NCBI RefSeq assembly: GCF_000760735.1
Contig: NZ_JMEX01000007.1
Coordinates: 186,001-250,000 of the forward strand
Direction of reading: 5' to 3'
Length of the DNA stretch: 64,000 nucleotides
DNA from: Rhodococcoides fascians A44A
Lineage (GTDB): Bacteria > Actinomycetota > Actinomycetes > Mycobacteriales > Mycobacteriaceae
Below are positions 51,862-60,931 of this stretch, in pieces. Within the stretch, counting starts at the first letter, position 1; each line of letters begins with the position of its first letter. Both the position numbers and the translations under genes were made by a program. A model generated the notes under the pieces. The model saw only the letters and a program-made list of their open reading frames with translations, was not told the DNA's origin and searched no databases.

Positions 51862-52220
51862 ATCGATAAATCCCCTGTCGGTCCTGAGATCACTCGCCCG
51901 CCGTTCGATCCGCTGAACTCCCATGCCTCACCATCACTGTGCGGCGACGAGATCGCCGTGCCGTCAGCGAAGACGACCGAGAGGTCGCCGGACTCGTTGA
52001 CCTCTGCCGATACACACGTGGCGCCTATCATCTGCAGCGCAAGGGAGAGACCCTGCGCGATGGTTGCGTAACCGACGTTATTCGGAGGCGAAGCGGGGGT
52101 CTTCGGCCCATCGATCGAAAAGTCGCCGAGTGCGATGCTGTCTCCGCGTTCGAATTCGAGACAGATGTCGAAATCGACGAGCACTCGTGTAAGTCGCTGT
52201 CCTTCTGGTCCTAGTTGCAT
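51849..52220 (-). CDS. DUF6188-like immunity-type protein
   Basis: 123 residues: CLEFERGDSIALGDFSIDGP at the N-terminus, GDLSVVFADGTAISSP and a closing EAWEFSGSNGGRVISG..LSIW that parallels the C-terminus of the gene at 3404. AGGA lies 7 nt before the ATG at 52220. First gene of the orphan immunity array. Confidence 0.55.
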   Translation of the reverse strand: MQLGPEGQRLTRVLVDFDICLEFERGDSIALGDFSIDGPKTPASPPNNVGYATIAQGLSLALQMIGATCVSAEVNESGDLSVVFADGTAISSPHSDGEAWEFSGSNGGRVISGPTGDLSIWTT

Positions 52221-52376
52221 GGCTTCATCCTGGCGGGGTCGGGTAGAAACCATCCGCGTTTCAAGGGATACGTGTCTCTGGTGAGTTCCGCGGAACAAGC
52301 TTTCCGTCGTCCGCGGTAAAGGTCCTGTCGCCTGACTACTACGCGACACTTCACCGCAGCGCCTGCTGTTCCTCGG

Positions 52377-55169
52377 TCAAAAGCGATGTGTTTCTGCAGA
52401 AGTCCGGGCCGTGCGCGCCGCGGGGTCATCAGTGTCACCGGACAGAACTTCCGCTGCGGTGACGAGCGCGAAGTCCGGTCGCCCGAGCAGATTCGCTATC
52501 GCGACCATCCCTGGACTCTCCGTACGGCGAACGACGCTCCAGTCGCCGATGATGTACAACCGTTGTTGCGCACGCGTTATACCGACGTTCAACAACTTGG
52601 CTGCTGATACTTCCCGTTCGTTTCCGGACAGATCAGCCATTGCTGCCCAACGCAGGCCTTCCGAGCCCTGCATGAGGTCAAGAATCACTACCCCGTATTG
52701 GCGTCCCTGAAATTTGTGAGCCGTCCCGCACTCGATGTTTATGTTCTTGCGGCGCGCCAGGGAGCCCGCCCTGGATGCATGCGCGGCGTACGGACTCACC
52801 ATTCCCATCGATACCTGGCTGTCTCCGCGATGACTGGCGTATATCGCCTCGATGAGATCAAGTCCTAGGGGATGAACCCACGACGTGCCGTCGCGCCGTA
52901 AACCCTGGGCGGGGTGAGCGGAGGTATCGACGAAAATTGCATACGGAGATTCTGCAGTACCTCCGGGATTACTCCAGGAGCTCTCCAACAGACCGTCGTA
53001 GCAGAATTCGTTGACCAAGTCGGCCAATATGGGTGGGTAGCGAAATTGTGTGTTGAGCGCGACGCAGCGTGAGTTAGTCTCTGCAGAAGCACGATTTGTG
53101 ACTCCGAGTAGTCGAAAAATGTCGTCTTTCTGCCAGGGCAGTATCCGCCGGTCTCGTTCGGTGATGGCATCGTCCGTGTCGGTGATCGGAGCATTCTGGA
53201 GAAAATCTCCCACGTACGCGAGCGACCGATCGGCCTTCGAACCCGCGTAAACGAGATCACCGATCTGTGCGGACGCCGCTTCATCGACGATCACAGTGTC
53301 GAACCGGCGGTTCGACAGTTGAGAATTGCCACCCAACGTCGCCAATGTGCATGCGACGATCGGCGCTTCTTCCAGCAGCAACTTCTTGGTTGCCGCGTAC
53401 TCGTCATCGAGAAGTTTCTTCCGACCGTCCAGCTCTCGCGCCGCAGTTTCGAGAGCGGCAACCCGTTCGTTGTAGATTTCTCTGTCTGTCAAGGCATCCA
53501 GCGTTCCATCGGCCAGAGCCTCTGCGATGGTGCTGTCGCGATCGGGTACGGCGTCCGCGGCAGTTGCCACTGTCTCGTACTGGTCGCGTAGTCGACGGGT
53601 CGCGTGCGCGCGTGCAGCGTCAGCTTTGACCAGCTCGTCTTTCTGAGCCTTCAACGCCCGAGCACGTGCGAGTGCTTCTTTACGCACCTTTATCTGCGCC
53701 GAAAGAGTGGACGCGTTCGCGCTCACCCGCGACACCAGTTCACGCGCATCCGCGCGTCGGGCACCAGCCGCGGCGATTTCGTTGGCTAGCGCATCGCGAA
53801 CCTCGGCAGCACGACGCACGCGGTCCTCGGTTCGACGGCGGCGCCAGGGCAAGCCCGAAGCCCAGGTCTGGCGTGCTGACGTTGCGTTGGACCACTCGAC
53901 CACAGCGTTCGAATGCGCGACGTGTAAGGAAGCGAGTGTCTGTTCCGTGACAGCGAGTTGTAGAGAGCATTCCTCCGATGATCTGGACGCCAGCTGAAAG
54001 TGGGCAGTCAGGTCAGCCAGATCGGACGCGTAATCAGTTTCGCGAACGGCGGACCGATCCAGTTCCGCAATGTGGGCTTGGAAGCGCGCGTGTTCGGATT
54101 CCGCGACGGAGATGTCCTGCGCCAGCGAGCCCGCAAGGTCGGCAGCCTCGCGTGCGCGGAGTGCAGTCTCGACCCTTGCGCCCCTGCCCTGTTCCAGCTT
54201 CTCGATGATCAACTCCAGGTGCGTGCGATCGGGATGTGAGGCGTTCTCGTTGAGCGCGGCCGCGATGGTCTCGAGTTTTTCGACCCGATTCGTCAAGGCA
54301 GCGGCAGCTTTGTCGACCGTGAGCCATGGGTGCTCGCTCACTGTGCGGGTCAAGCCTCCGGAACGTCCGCCGACGCGAATCACGCTGCCAGGCTTATCGA
54401 CCGTTTCTACGACGGACTCGACCACGTTGTCTACCGCGACGTTGGTATGTGAGGTGATGAGAACGGATCGACCACGTTTCAGGGCGTGCGAAACAGCGTC
54501 CACGATGACCTTTGTCTTGCCCGTACCGGGTGGGCCCCATATCAGCCAGGGCCCGCCGAAGGTCATCGCTGTGAACGCTTGCTGTTGCCGGACATTGAGG
54601 TCCGAGCTGCCGCTGAATGCGGGGAGGTTCCCCGGTGACCACAAGTCGACGACCAGCGGCGCTCGCGTTGCCTCCGCCAGACGCGCTTTGAGCTGCCTCA
54701 GTAGGTCCAGGTCGAAGTCATCCGCATACGCAACGTGGACGTGGGTGGCCGTTCCGAGAGACCGGCGCACCGCGGCGGTGATGGTGAAGACAAGGCGACG
54801 AGCCCGCGGCTTGTATGCGAACTCGACCTCGTGTCGAGTCGGCTGGCTGGCGTGCACAGTGTCCGCGTCCATGACGTAGAACGTTCGGTCGGACCACCCT
54901 CGTTGCGGTGGCGGGGCAGAGGCCATCACCGTCAACAACGGCCTGGTCGGGAGCGCAAGCGGCGTCCTGGTTACTTGAACGAATTTCGCGGTCTGGAGCC
55001 TCCGCGCGATGAGTGCGTCCACCCCGTCGAGGGTGTTCTGCTGCACCCATTTCCATGTGGTGGCAACTCCTTCCGCAGGTTGTTGTCTGCGCACGGCGGC
55101 GCCATCCGATGTTCCCCCACCCGACATGACCAACACCGTATAGGTGACGGGTGACTGTGTCTCCGCCAT
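52377..55169 (-). CDS. SF1 (Upf1-like) helicase/ATPase with long coiled-coil insert
   Basis: 930 residues. N-terminal ~180 residues unrecognised. Motif Q/I at 192-220 (NVRQQQAF, GPPGTGKTK), ITSHTNVAVDNV (Ia), VIVDEAAS (Walker B, 627-633), LAYVGDFLQNAP (III-like), NTQFRYPP (IV), GTAHKFQGRQYGVVILD (V) and LNVGITRAQQRLYIIGD (VI). An Ala/Arg/Glu-rich stretch of ~300 residues between Ia and Walker B (~290-600) looks like a coiled-coil hairpin. Such large SF1 proteins occur in RNA surveillance and in anti-phage systems. The ATG at 55169 follows GGAAGCAGGG. Divergent from a Fic gene; the promoter holds a palindrome. Confidence 0.8.
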   Translation of the reverse strand: MAETQSPVTYTVLVMSGGGTSDGAAVRRQQPAEGVATTWKWVQQNTLDGVDALIARRLQTAKFVQVTRTPLALPTRPLLTVMASAPPPQRGWSDRTFYVMDADTVHASQPTRHEVEFAYKPRARRLVFTITAAVRRSLGTATHVHVAYADDFDLDLLRQLKARLAEATRAPLVVDLWSPGNLPAFSGSSDLNVRQQQAFTAMTFGGPWLIWGPPGTGKTKVIVDAVSHALKRGRSVLITSHTNVAVDNVVESVVETVDKPGSVIRVGGRSGGLTRTVSEHPWLTVDKAAAALTNRVEKLETIAAALNENASHPDRTHLELIIEKLEQGRGARVETALRAREAADLAGSLAQDISVAESEHARFQAHIAELDRSAVRETDYASDLADLTAHFQLASRSSEECSLQLAVTEQTLASLHVAHSNAVVEWSNATSARQTWASGLPWRRRRTEDRVRRAAEVRDALANEIAAAGARRADARELVSRVSANASTLSAQIKVRKEALARARALKAQKDELVKADAARAHATRRLRDQYETVATAADAVPDRDSTIAEALADGTLDALTDREIYNERVAALETAARELDGRKKLLDDEYAATKKLLLEEAPIVACTLATLGGNSQLSNRRFDTVIVDEAASAQIGDLVYAGSKADRSLAYVGDFLQNAPITDTDDAITERDRRILPWQKDDIFRLLGVTNRASAETNSRCVALNTQFRYPPILADLVNEFCYDGLLESSWSNPGGTAESPYAIFVDTSAHPAQGLRRDGTSWVHPLGLDLIEAIYASHRGDSQVSMGMVSPYAAHASRAGSLARRKNINIECGTAHKFQGRQYGVVILDLMQGSEGLRWAAMADLSGNEREVSAAKLLNVGITRAQQRLYIIGDWSVVRRTESPGMVAIANLLGRPDFALVTAAEVLSGDTDDPAARTARTSAETHRF

Positions 55170-55221
55170 ACCCTGCTTCCTTCTGTGTCGGTGGTGCTGT
55201 CGTAGGCGAAGACTTCGGAGT

Positions 55222-55257
55222 CCATACCAAACGATAAGCCAATAAAGTTTGGTATGG
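55222..55257. promoter_or_regulatory. Perfect 11-bp-arm palindrome between helicase and Fic genes
   Basis: CCATACCAAAC at 55222-55232 and its exact complement GTTTGGTATGG at 55247-55257, 14 bp apart. It ends 8 nt before the Fic ATG and contains a -10-like TAAAGT. Strong candidate operator for joint control or for Fic autoregulation; the Fic message may be nearly leaderless. Confidence 0.65.
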
Positions 55258-55264
55258 TGGGTCG

Positions 55265-56473
55265 ATGGCCGACGATGCATATTCGGGCCTGGCCGCTGTC
55301 AGCTATGAAGATCGGCCATGGCAATTGTTGTCTGCTGCTGCATCCAGGACGCAGCGCAAGCTGCATGCAGGTGACTACCGGGCCGCGGTGCCTCCGCGGA
55401 TTGCCGATCTGGAACTCCGACTCACCGATGAAGTCTCGGCCGAATCCGAGGACGCGCTGCGCGAAATTGTCCGATTCGACGAGTACGCATCGCAGCGTCT
55501 CGGCTCGTCGACCGAGTTGGCGCCGATGAGTTCGATCTTGCTCAGATCCGAGAGTGCGGCCTCGTCGCAGATCGAGAACCTCACGGTCGGCGCGCGGTCC
55601 CTTGCGCTGGCCGAGCTGGGTTCACCCTCCAGTCGGAACGCATCGATTGTCAGCGGCAACGTGCGTGCGATGGAGGCCGCACTGGCGGCGAGTTCGACGG
55701 TGTCTGCCGAATCCGTGCTCGCCATGCACAGGGCACTGATGGAGCCGGCGGGCGATCCCGACGCCGGGCAATGGCGAACCCAGCAGGTCTGGATCGGTGG
55801 TTCGAATTTCGGACCCCACCACGCCGCATTCGTTCCGCCGCATCACGATCGACTCGAGGCCTGTTTGGACGACCTCTTCGTGTTCGCGTCGAGAGTTAAT
55901 CTGCCCGTTCTTCCTCAGGTGGCCGTCGCGCACGCGCAGTTCGAGACCATCCACCCGTTCACCGATGGCAACGGCCGCACCGGCAGGTCGTTGGTACATA
56001 CAATGCTTCGTCGGGCAGACGTGGTCGAACGCGTCACAGTGCCGCTGTCCGCGGGTCTGCTGGCCGACACTGCGTCGTACTTTGCGAGTCTCGACGAATA
56101 TCGACAGGGCGATGTCGAACCGATCGTTCGCCGGTTGAATGCCGCGGCGTTCGCCGCTGTATCCAACGGAAGGATGCTGGTCGACGAACTCGCCGATGTG
56201 CGAGACCGGTTCGGCGTCAACGTCGTTGCGCGTGGCGAATCGGTTGTGTGGAGCCTCCTCGACGCTCTCATTGCACAGCCGGTAATCGACAACCCCTTCG
56301 TGCAGAGGACATTCGGTGTCAGCGACATGGCGGCTCAGCGGGCTATCGATCGACTCGTCGGCGCGGAAGTTCTCCATCAGACCTCGAAGGGGCGACGAAA
56401 CCGCGTCTGGCAAGCGGACGAAATCCTCTATGCACTCGACCGTTTCGCTGAGCGCACGCGTCGGGGGCGGTGA
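55265..56473 (+). CDS. Fic-family protein adenylyltransferase (AMPylase)
   Basis: 402 residues. Complete Fic core HPFTDGNGRTGR (residues 230-241) with catalytic His230. An inhibitory helix motif S-x3-E-N (Ser100 to Asn105, in SSQIENL) lies N-terminal to it, the class II layout in which Glu104 blocks ATP. The C-terminal ~90 residues form a winged helix (AQRAIDRLVGAEVLHQTSKGRRNRVW). It would transfer AMP to a protein target, with the intramolecular helix keeping it off. No separate antitoxin gene is present. Confidence 0.85.
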   Translation: MADDAYSGLAAVSYEDRPWQLLSAAASRTQRKLHAGDYRAAVPPRIADLELRLTDEVSAESEDALREIVRFDEYASQRLGSSTELAPMSSILLRSESAASSQIENLTVGARSLALAELGSPSSRNASIVSGNVRAMEAALAASSTVSAESVLAMHRALMEPAGDPDAGQWRTQQVWIGGSNFGPHHAAFVPPHHDRLEACLDDLFVFASRVNLPVLPQVAVAHAQFETIHPFTDGNGRTGRSLVHTMLRRADVVERVTVPLSAGLLADTASYFASLDEYRQGDVEPIVRRLNAAAFAAVSNGRMLVDELADVRDRFGVNVVARGESVVWSLLDALIAQPVIDNPFVQRTFGVSDMAAQRAIDRLVGAEVLHQTSKGRRNRVWQADEILYALDRFAERTRRGR

Positions 56474-56513
56474 TGAACTGCGCTGAAATCCCACGCGGCC
56501 AAGGAGACGCCCA

Positions 56514-57326
56514 CTAACGCGCGGTCACCAATCCCCGGGCCAGGACACCGCTCTGGGCGTCCACGACCAGAACCTCGCTACCCGAATCGGTTTCACGCCC
56601 GACCAATCGAACCTCTGCGTCCACGAAGACCGGTGCCTGCATCTGGAGCGAGAACCTCTCGACCTGGATCCCCGGCTGCGATCGGACAGCGAAGTCGAGC
56701 AACAACATCCGCACCAAAGGTCCGTGGACCAGGAGGTCCCGCAGACCCTCGATGCCGCGAGCCCAATCCCGGTCGTAGTGCACGAGATGTGTGTTGAACG
56801 TCAGTGCCGAGAACCGGAACAGCTGGCGGGAATCGAGCGTCAAGGACTCCGTCCACGCCCACTCCGCATCGGGTGCTGGTGCCGGCGGCTTCGCGACAGC
56901 ACCGGGCTTCGCAGCCTCGAGGAACACGTCGTGCCAGACGCTCGAGATCGCAAGCTCACCGGCGACGAGGTAGCTTCTCTCGACATCGGCGAACACCAGC
57001 CGCCCGCCTCGCCCCTCCTTCTCGACGACTGCGCCGGCCTGAACTCGCTGCTCGACGACGTCGTCGTACGCCAGGGGTCGATGAAAGACAGTGTCTTCAC
57101 CGGCGTACATCCGTCGCGGCAGGTCGATGACAGGTAGGACGCCGTCGTCGGCGGGGGAGCCATCGGGGCGGAGATCGGCGAGAGCGGAGTCGAACGGAAA
57201 GTAGATTCCCTCCCAGCCCGGAGGGAGCTCACCCGTCGGCTTCGGTTCTGCGGCGAGAGGCGCGAAGGTGCCGCGATAGGCGGCCGCGGGCGCGATTCGC
57301 AGGGACTCGGTTCGGACCACCGCCAT
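56514..57326 (-). CDS. MaoC-like acyl-CoA hydratase, mesaconyl/itaconyl-CoA hydratase type
   Basis: 270 residues, double hot-dog. The first half has YFPFDSALADLRPDG and PRRMYAGEDTVFHRPL, which recall HTD2/mesaconyl-C4-CoA hydratase; the second has FSALTFNTHLVHYDRDWARG and LLVHGPLVRMLLLDF (active His/Asp region). Its start overlaps the CoA-transferase stop at 57326. Most likely hydrates a branched dicarboxyl-CoA, such as 3-methylglutaconyl-CoA to HMG-CoA in this operon context; itaconyl- or mesaconyl-CoA are alternatives. Confidence 0.7.
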   Translation of the reverse strand: MAVVRTESLRIAPAAAYRGTFAPLAAEPKPTGELPPGWEGIYFPFDSALADLRPDGSPADDGVLPVIDLPRRMYAGEDTVFHRPLAYDDVVEQRVQAGAVVEKEGRGGRLVFADVERSYLVAGELAISSVWHDVFLEAAKPGAVAKPPAPAPDAEWAWTESLTLDSRQLFRFSALTFNTHLVHYDRDWARGIEGLRDLLVHGPLVRMLLLDFAVRSQPGIQVERFSLQMQAPVFVDAEVRLVGRETDSGSEVLVVDAQSGVLARGLVTAR

Positions 57327-58552
57327 CAGACGACCCCACCCGCACGCAGATCGGAGATCTTCTCGTCCGAGTACCCCGCCATACCCGCGAGGACCTGATC
57401 GGTGTGCTCACCGAGCGAATTGGCCCGACGGGCCGGATCGGCAGGCGTCGCGCCGAGTTTGATGGGCTGCCCGAACATGCGCAGCGTTCCGAACTTGCCG
57501 TAATCCGCCTCGACGATCATGTCCCGCTCGGCGGTGCCCGGATCCTCCACCACCTCACCGATGTTCTTGATCGCGGTCAGCGGAATGACGGCACCGGCAA
57601 GATCTTCCAGTTCGGAGCGCTTGCGCCCGTCGAACCAGCTGATGATCAGCGGCTTGACGCGACGCTCGTAGACCTCGGGGTCGAAACGCTTGCGCATGGT
57701 GTCGATCTCGGGATCCGTCGCGGCCTCCGGCGTGCCGAACAGCTCGCAACTCGCGTTCCACAGTCGGTCGGTGTAGCCGCCGAAGAACACCTGGCCATCG
57801 GCGCAGGGGAACAGTTCGTACGGTCGCACCCAGGCGTGCTTGTTGCCCGACGGCACGGCGGTCTTGCCGTCGACGGTGTAATCGACGACGGCAGTTTCCG
57901 TCATCGCGAAGATGCTGTCCACCTGTGCGACGTCGACGAGCTGGCCCTGGCCTGTGCGCTCGGCGTGCCGAAGTGCGGTGAGTGCACCGATCACGCCGAA
58001 CATGGTGGCGGAGAGATCACCGATCGTGACCCCGACGCGCACCGGTTCCTCGCCGAGCTGACCGTTCATCGACCACATACCGCCTGCAGCCTGGGCGGTG
58101 TTGTCGAACGCAGGATAGGAACTGCGCGTACCGGTTTGGCCGTAACCGGAGATCGCCAGGTAGACCAGCCGCGGGTTGATCTCGGCGAGGGTGTCGTAGT
58201 CGATGCCCAGCTTCTTGGTGGTACCCGGCCGGAAGTTCTCGATCAGCACGTCGGCCTTCGCGACCAGGTCCTTCAGAACCGCCTTGCCCTCGTCAGCGCC
58301 GAGATTCAGCGTCAAGCCCAGCTTGCCGCGGTTGTACTGGGCGTAGTACGCGGAGAATTCGTCGTCCTCGGTCTTCATGTAGGGCGGGAACCCGCGGGCC
58401 ACGTCGGGACCCGTCGGATTCTCGATCTTGACGACCGTCGCACCGAAGTCTGCGAACATCTGCGCTGCGTAGGCACCGGCGAGAACGTGCGAGAGATCGA
58501 GCACCACCACGCCGGACAGTGATCCTGCGTTGCCTACCTGAGGGAAAGTCAT
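57326..58552 (-). CDS. Class III CoA-transferase (CaiB/BaiF)
   Basis: 408 residues. VVVLDLSHVLAGAYAAQMFADFGATVVKIENP, YYAQYNRGKLGLTLNL, ISGYGQTGTRSSYPAFDNTAQAAGGMW (catalytic Asp in FDNTAQA) and RVGVTIGDLSATMFGVIG. True transferase features, unlike the racemase type at 22925. Moves CoA from a donor such as succinyl-CoA to a dicarboxylate. In the operon with HMG-CoA lyase and reductase it could activate 3-hydroxy-3-methylglutarate or 3-methylglutaconate. Confidence 0.8.
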   Translation of the reverse strand: MTFPQVGNAGSLSGVVVLDLSHVLAGAYAAQMFADFGATVVKIENPTGPDVARGFPPYMKTEDDEFSAYYAQYNRGKLGLTLNLGADEGKAVLKDLVAKADVLIENFRPGTTKKLGIDYDTLAEINPRLVYLAISGYGQTGTRSSYPAFDNTAQAAGGMWSMNGQLGEEPVRVGVTIGDLSATMFGVIGALTALRHAERTGQGQLVDVAQVDSIFAMTETAVVDYTVDGKTAVPSGNKHAWVRPYELFPCADGQVFFGGYTDRLWNASCELFGTPEAATDPEIDTMRKRFDPEVYERRVKPLIISWFDGRKRSELEDLAGAVIPLTAIKNIGEVVEDPGTAERDMIVEADYGKFGTLRMFGQPIKLGATPADPARRANSLGEHTDQVLAGMAGYSDEKISDLRAGGVV

Positions 58553-58583
58553 AGAACTACTCTTTCTATATCGGTACTACAGA

Positions 58584-59942
58584 TCAAGCGACGGGCTCGA
58601 CGTCGGCCACCATGATGGGATCCAGTGTGTCGTCCTGCACCTTCGACGGCAAAGTTTCGGGAAGGAAGGCGATTCCGACGAGGCCGATGATGCTCAGGCC
58701 CATCAGGTAGGCGGCCACGAGCCAGGGGCTTCCGCTCGACGCAGCGACGAGTGCGGTGGCGACGAGAGGCGCCGTGCCGCCGACTGCAGCCGCGGGGATC
58801 TCACGGGAGATGGCGATGCCACTCCACCGGGCGTTCGTCGGAAAGATCTCGGCGAGCAGTGCAGCGGAAACGCCGATGGTGGCGCCCTGAATGACGGCGA
58901 GGCCGAGGACCAAGCCGACACCGACGAGCAGGATGTTCTCGGTGCCGTACAGCCAGAAGAGCGGGAACGCGAGCACGATGCCGAACACTGCCGCACCGAG
59001 AAGCACTGGCTTGCGGCCGATGCGGTCGGCGAGCTTACCGAAGTACAGGGTCGTCGGGATGGTGAGGAGCTCGGCGATGATCAGCGCGACCAGAGCCGCT
59101 GTGGGATCGACGGTCAGTGTGCCGGTGACGTAGGAGACCGAGAAGGTCTGCACGATGTAGACCCACGGCAAGGTGAACGTGAACAGCGCCATACCGCAGA
59201 TGAGGATGCGCCAGTGATTTTTCACGGCACCGGAGAGCGGCGAGTTCTGCACTGCGCCGTCCTTGGCGGCTTCCTCGAATGCGGCTGTCTCGCTGACCCG
59301 CAGCCGGAAGTACAGTGCGAACGCGACGATCACTGCGCTCGCGACGAACGGGATTCGCCAGCCCCAGGCGAGAAATTGCTCGTCCGGCAGCAACGTCAGT
59401 AGTGCGAACGTGGTGGTAGCCAGAGCCATTCCGAGATAGACCGACGCACCCGGGAAGCCCGCAGTGTAGGCGCGGCGCTGAGGATCGGAGGATTCGCTGG
59501 CCATCGTCATGGCACCGGCGAATTCCGCACCGGCTCCTGCGCCCTGGAAGATGCGGAGCACGATCAGCAGGATCGGTGCCCAGATGCCGATCGAATCGGC
59601 GGTGGGTAGCAGACCGATGAACGTCGTCGCGATACCCATCATCATCAGTGTGACCAGCAATGTCATCTTGCGTCCGACGCGATCGCCGTAGTGCGCGAAG
59701 ATCAGACCTCCGATGGGCCGAGCTCCGAACCCGACCGCGAACGCCGCGAAGGCACCGAGCATTCCGGCGAAACTGCCCGCGCCGGGGAAGAACAGCGGTG
59801 CGAACACCAGAGCCGATGCGAGGCCGTAAAGAGTGAAGTCGTACCACTCGATGATGGTGCCGACCGAGCTGCCGATGACGGCGTGACGACGTTCCTTCTT
59901 GGTCTTGGTGTCGACCTCGGGGAGGTTCGGTGTGTTGGACAT
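58584..59942 (-). CDS. MFS transporter, metabolite:H+ symporter (MHS) family
   Basis: 452 residues, 12 hydrophobic helices. GTIIEWYDFTLYGLASALVF is the MHS helix-1 signature; GARPIGGLIFAHYGDRVGRK and KLADRIGRKPVLL are the MFS inter-helix loops. MHS carriers import mono- and dicarboxylates and similar solutes. Placed between CoA-transferase and HMG-CoA lyase, it probably takes up mevalonate or a methylated dicarboxylate. AAGGAAG precedes the ATG. Confidence 0.85.
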   Translation of the reverse strand: MSNTPNLPEVDTKTKKERRHAVIGSSVGTIIEWYDFTLYGLASALVFAPLFFPGAGSFAGMLGAFAAFAVGFGARPIGGLIFAHYGDRVGRKMTLLVTLMMMGIATTFIGLLPTADSIGIWAPILLIVLRIFQGAGAGAEFAGAMTMASESSDPQRRAYTAGFPGASVYLGMALATTTFALLTLLPDEQFLAWGWRIPFVASAVIVAFALYFRLRVSETAAFEEAAKDGAVQNSPLSGAVKNHWRILICGMALFTFTLPWVYIVQTFSVSYVTGTLTVDPTAALVALIIAELLTIPTTLYFGKLADRIGRKPVLLGAAVFGIVLAFPLFWLYGTENILLVGVGLVLGLAVIQGATIGVSAALLAEIFPTNARWSGIAISREIPAAAVGGTAPLVATALVAASSGSPWLVAAYLMGLSIIGLVGIAFLPETLPSKVQDDTLDPIMVADVEPVA

Positions 59943-59965
59943 GTTGCTTCCTTCGGGGGCTGAGA

Positions 59966-60931
59966 TCAGCGGGTGGGGGAGAGTGCGTGATCGGCGCGCG
60001 CTGCGGACAACGCTCGCACGACGGAAGAGTCACTGGGCCGCCCCATCGCGGAGGCAAGCCAGTCGGAAACTTCGGCAAGTGCATGTAGATCGATGCCGGT
60101 CTCGATGCCGAGGCCGTCGAGCATCCAGAGCAGGTCCTCGGTGGCGAGGTTGCCGGTAGCGCCCTTGGCGTAGGGGCACCGGCCGAGGCCCCCGGCCGAC
60201 GAGTCGAACTCGGTGACACCGGCCGTCAGCGACGCGTAGACGTTGGCGAGGGCTTGACCGTAGGTGTCGTGCAGATGCATCGCCACTCGGTCTACGGAGA
60301 TACCCCGTGCAAGAACAGCATTCAGAATTGCATGGACGTGACCGGGTGTCGCGACACCGATGGTGTCACCGAGTGACAGCGTCCCGACGCCCATCTGAAT
60401 CAGGCTTTCCGCGATATCGGCGACGCGTTCGACGTCGACGGCGCCTTCCCACGGATCACCGAAACACATCGAGATGTAACCGCGCGTCGCGGCACCACCT
60501 GCAGTAGCACCCTCGACGACGGTGGCGGCCGACGACAAGGCGTCGGCGACGGTTGTTCCGAGGTTCTTGGCCGCGAAAGTTTCGGTGGCACTGACGAAGA
60601 CGGCGATCTCGGTGGCACCGGCGGACAGAGCACGATCGAGGCCGCGTGCGTTGGGCGCCAGCACGAGCTGCCGGATCGACGACGGTAATTCCAGACTCGC
60701 CATCAATTCCTCGGCGTCGGCGAGTTGCGGCACCCAGCGCGGGGAGACGAAGCTCGTCAGCTCGAGGTTTGTGATGCCCGCGGCGACGAGTCGACGACAG
60801 AATTCGGCCTTCGTTGCCGTCGGGACCATCGTCGTCTCGGCTTGGAGACCGTCACGTGGGCCGACTTCGTAGACGCGGACCGAGTTCGGCAGTGCCGAGT
60901 CGCGGTGCACGTCGGGACGGGGAAGGCTCAT
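59966..60931 (-). CDS. mvaB: Hydroxymethylglutaryl-CoA lyase
   Basis: 321 residues of DRE-TIM barrel: YEVGPRDGLQAE (catalytic Arg-Asp), LTSFVSPRWVPQLADAEEL, HLHDTYGQALANVYASL (metal His pair) and GLGRCPYAKGATGNLATEDLLWML (active-site Cys loop G-x-G-x-C-P). Cleaves HMG-CoA to acetoacetate and acetyl-CoA. ATGA overlap with the HMG-CoA reductase gene, as in the mvaAB pair of mevalonate-degrading bacteria. Confidence 0.85.
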   Translation of the reverse strand: MSLPRPDVHRDSALPNSVRVYEVGPRDGLQAETTMVPTATKAEFCRRLVAAGITNLELTSFVSPRWVPQLADAEELMASLELPSSIRQLVLAPNARGLDRALSAGATEIAVFVSATETFAAKNLGTTVADALSSAATVVEGATAGGAATRGYISMCFGDPWEGAVDVERVADIAESLIQMGVGTLSLGDTIGVATPGHVHAILNAVLARGISVDRVAMHLHDTYGQALANVYASLTAGVTEFDSSAGGLGRCPYAKGATGNLATEDLLWMLDGLGIETGIDLHALAEVSDWLASAMGRPSDSSVVRALSAARADHALSPTR

